From contig CAINWP010000262.1 in NCBI GenBank assembly GCA_903854475.1, positions 1 through 32,008 of the forward strand: a DNA stretch of 32,008 nucleotides, read 5' to 3'. The translations under genes were made by a program, and so were the position numbers. The notes beneath the pieces are model-generated. The model made no database searches. It was given only the letters and a program-made list of their open reading frames with translations, and had not been told where the DNA came from. The stretch comes from an uncultured Verrucomicrobiota bacterium (GTDB lineage: Bacteria; Verrucomicrobiota; Verrucomicrobiia; Limisphaerales; UBA9464). Below are positions 31,744-32,008 of the stretch, one piece after another (the stretch's first letter is position 1; each line of letters starts with the position of its first letter).

Positions 31744-32008
31744 ATGTCCAAGACAAAAGAGAAGAAGCCCGAAGCCAAGGCCCCTTCCAAGAAGTCGCCC
31801 CCGACTACGGCCAAGTCGGAACGGCCTGCCGTGTCTACCCAGTCCAAAGCCCCAGCCAAAAGCGGGGTGACGGCTAAGCAGACCGTGCCCCCAACCGCTC
31901 CGAAGGTGTCCGTCGACAAGGCCGCTGCTCCTAAGGCCGCTGCTCCTAAGGCCGCTGCTCCTAAGGCCGCTGCTCCTAAGGCCGCTGCACCTAAAGCCGC
32001 TGCTCCTA
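31744..32008 (+). CDS. Lys/Ala/Pro-rich repeat protein, partial (runs off the window)
   Basis: Only the first 88 codons are visible. The product begins MSKTKEKKPEAKAPSKK and is highly basic and disordered. From residue 59 it enters perfect KAAAP pentapeptide repeats (codons AAG GCC GCT GCT CCT) that continue to the window edge. No domain can be recognised. Such tails occur on histone H1-like proteins and on long N-terminal arms of DksA/TraR-type proteins; which applies depends on the missing part. ATG at 31744. TTGACT at 31673-31678 might be a -35 box, but no good -10 box is spaced correctly. Confidence 0.7.
   Translation, partial: MSKTKEKKPEAKAPSKKSPPTTAKSERPAVSTQSKAPAKSGVTAKQTVPPTAPKVSVDKAAAPKAAAPKAAAPKAAAPKAAAPKAAAP
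31921..32008 (+). repeat. 15-bp coding tandem repeat (AAAPK)
   Basis: The unit GCCGCTGCTCCTAAG repeats about 5.9 times: four perfect copies (31921-31980), a fifth with two changes (31981-31995; GCACCTAAA), and a sixth cut by the window edge. Each copy adds one AAAPK. Near-identity at the DNA level points to recent expansion by slippage or recombination. Confidence 0.93.

Noticed and set aside
31638..31919. 93-aa minus-strand frame opposite the KAAAP protein
   Set aside because: Shadow of the repetitive basic gene; no family signature.
1..32008. tRNA, rRNA, CRISPR array, insertion sequence or prophage
   Set aside because: No cloverleaf tRNA, rRNA segment, spaced direct repeats, transposase or phage gene was recognised when reading the window.

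Overview
The window looks like the chromosome of a Verrucomicrobiota-type bacterium, but this rests on gene content only; no rRNA or other phylogenetic marker was tested. Pointers are a fused SecDF, a divergent DXS, a BamA/Skp outer-membrane system (so a Gram-negative envelope), a two-domain 'eukaryote-like' glycogen debranching enzyme, a CE15 esterase, an HPr with both phosphorylation sites, a lysine/alanine/proline-repeat protein, and almost no Shine-Dalgarno sequences.

Layout. 1-1553 is a small accessory patch: a VapBC-type toxin-antitoxin pair lying between two clusters of palindromic (REP-like) sequence. 1554-3851 (minus) holds dxs and xseB. 4011-6821 (plus) holds recN and a dipeptide epimerase. 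6956-9931 (minus) holds yajC and a fused secDF, closed by a clear intrinsic terminator. 10102-12530 (plus) holds an unknown 176-aa protein and a sodium:solute symporter. 12689-17104 encodes a 1471-aa glycogen debranching enzyme. 17239-19798 holds an O-antigen-ligase-like membrane protein with C-terminal TPRs, HPr and GatC. 19937-26103 holds IMP dehydrogenase, a GH31 alpha-glucosidase, an exported CE15 (glucuronoyl-esterase-like) protein and an exported dienelactone-hydrolase-like protein. 26285-30934 holds dnaB, bamA and skp/ompH, ended by a strong intrinsic terminator. ispD follows at once, and the window ends inside a gene encoding tandem KAAAP repeats.

How the genes fit together. dxs and ispD are two steps of the MEP isoprenoid pathway. 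yajC/secDF, bamA and skp form an envelope export and assembly set. The debranching enzyme, GH31 enzyme, CE15 esterase and symporter suggest use of glycogen or plant polysaccharide, with HPr as a possible regulatory link.

The most striking feature is dnaB. The essential replicative helicase reads in one continuous frame except for a TGA at 26948-26950, exactly at the junction between the N-terminal domain/linker and the ATPase domain. TGA is the normal stop of at least eleven other genes here, so the code is not reassigned. The other main points are a cloverleaf-shaped palindrome beside the toxin-antitoxin pair, near-absence of Shine-Dalgarno motifs, and an ispD start codon three bases after a terminator T-tract.
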